A stretch of 6,298 nucleotides of DNA from Candidatus Aminicenantota bacterium (lineage in GTDB: Bacteria > Acidobacteriota > Aminicenantia > Aminicenantales > UBA4085), in assembly GCA_003154255.1 (NCBI GenBank), contig PMCY01000272.1:4526-10823 (forward strand), in the 5' to 3' direction. Shown in pieces: positions 5,946 to 6,298 of the stretch. The position numbers and the translations under genes are program-made. How positions within the stretch are numbered: position 1 is the first letter of the stretch; every line of letters starts with the position of its first letter. The notes beneath the pieces are model-generated. The model was not told the origin of the DNA and made no database searches. It saw only the letters and a program-made list of their open reading frames with translations.

Positions 5946-6298
5946 GGCGCGGCCTCCTCGTCTTGGGCGAATTGCAGGTCATAAAGTTTGCGGTAGATGC
6001 CGCGCTTGCGGAGCAGCTTCTCGTGCGGTCCGGTCTCGGCGATGCGGCCCTTGTCCACGACCAGGATGACGTCGGCGCGGCGGATCGTGGACAGGCGGTG
6101 GGCGATGACGAACGTCGTCCGGTCTTTCATGATATTGTCGAGGGCCTGCTGGATGAGCCGCTCGGACTCGGAGTCGAGCGCGCTGGTGGCCTCGTCCAGG
6201 ATGAGGAGAGGGGGATTCCTGAGCAGGGCCCGGGCCAGGGCCAACCGCTGACGCTGGCCGACCGAGAGGCGCCCGCCCCTCTCCCCGATGGGCGTGTC
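5942..6298 (-). CDS. MsbA-like ABC exporter, C-terminal part of the ATPase domain, 5' end outside window
   Basis: The last 118 residues are visible and the frame is open to the window edge. Motifs in order are: the signature loop RLSVGQRQR at visible residues 10-18 (LSVGQ in place of LSGGQ), Walker [13 protein letters not shown] with its catalytic Glu and D-loop, and the switch His in VIAHRLST. The end, [13 protein letters not shown], closely resembles the tail of MsbA-type half-transporters, which export lipid A or other amphiphiles through the inner membrane. The membrane domain and Walker A lie off the window, so lipid export is inference. A drug or peptide exporter of the same subfamily is possible. 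A TTG at 6244 is an internal Leu codon, not a start, because the signature motif lies before it. It is the most upstream visible member of the operon, and its stop overlaps the yicC start. Confidence 0.92.
   Translation of the reverse strand, partial: DTPIGERGGRLSVGQRQRLALARALLRNPPLLILDEATSALDSESERLIQQALDNIMKDRTTFVIAHRLSTIRRADVILVVDKGRIAETGPHEKLLRKRGIYRKLYDLQFAQDEEAAP
5953..5958 (-). promoter_or_regulatory. Shine-Dalgarno AGGAGG of yicC
   Basis: A perfect AGGAGG on the minus strand, seven bases before the GTG at 5945 and 19 before the next in-frame ATG. It lies within the last codons of the exporter gene (Glu-Glu-Ala-Ala-Pro) and settles the GTG start. Confidence 0.8.

Larger units (their letters stand above)
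440..6298 (-). other. Six-gene operon: ABC exporter, yicC, gmk, coaBC, udg, priA
   Basis: Six minus-strand genes follow each other with spacings of -4, +3, +10, -20 and -4 bp, leaving no room for internal terminators or dedicated promoters between genes. They are most simply one transcript starting beyond the right edge. No intrinsic terminator is visible after priA, so the message probably runs on antisense into the convergent lipoprotein gene. Confidence 0.85.

Overview
The window is a GC-rich bacterial chromosomal segment, with third codon positions mostly G or C by eye. One compact six-gene operon fills almost all of it and reads right to left on the minus strand. The 3' end of an unrelated plus-strand gene sits at the left edge. 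No RNA gene, mobile element, CRISPR array or sizeable intergenic gap is visible. The gene set is ordinary Gram-negative-type core genome. The order YicC, Gmk, CoaBC, family 4 uracil-DNA glycosylase, PriA, together with an MsbA-like exporter and a lipoprotein signal, would fit a diderm such as an Acidobacteriota or Aminicenantota relative. That placement is a weak inference.

Layout from the left: 2-439 (+) is the C-terminal 145 residues of a secreted Ig-like lipoprotein whose start lies off the window. It meets the operon tail to tail with no intervening base. Then, in transcription order from the right edge: the C-terminal 118 residues of an MsbA-like ABC exporter (6298-5942), yicC (5945-5067), gmk (5063-4467), coaBC (4456-3263), a family 4 uracil-DNA glycosylase (3282-2575) and priA (2578-440). 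Spacings are 4 bp overlap, 3 bp, 10 bp, 20 bp overlap and 4 bp overlap, so the genes are almost certainly co-transcribed. The promoter must lie beyond position 6298.

The operon joins lipid export, RNA turnover (YicC), GMP phosphorylation (Gmk), coenzyme A synthesis (CoaBC), uracil excision from DNA (UDG) and replication restart (PriA). The last two form a translationally coupled DNA-maintenance tail.

The most striking observation is that PriA keeps its length, its DNA-binding N-terminus and all eight zinc-binding cysteines, yet its helicase motifs I, II, III, V and VI are all altered, several beyond recognition. This is the pattern of a pseudohelicase. A second point is that rpoZ, which often lies between gmk and coaBC, is absent here. 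I see no wholly new system in the window.
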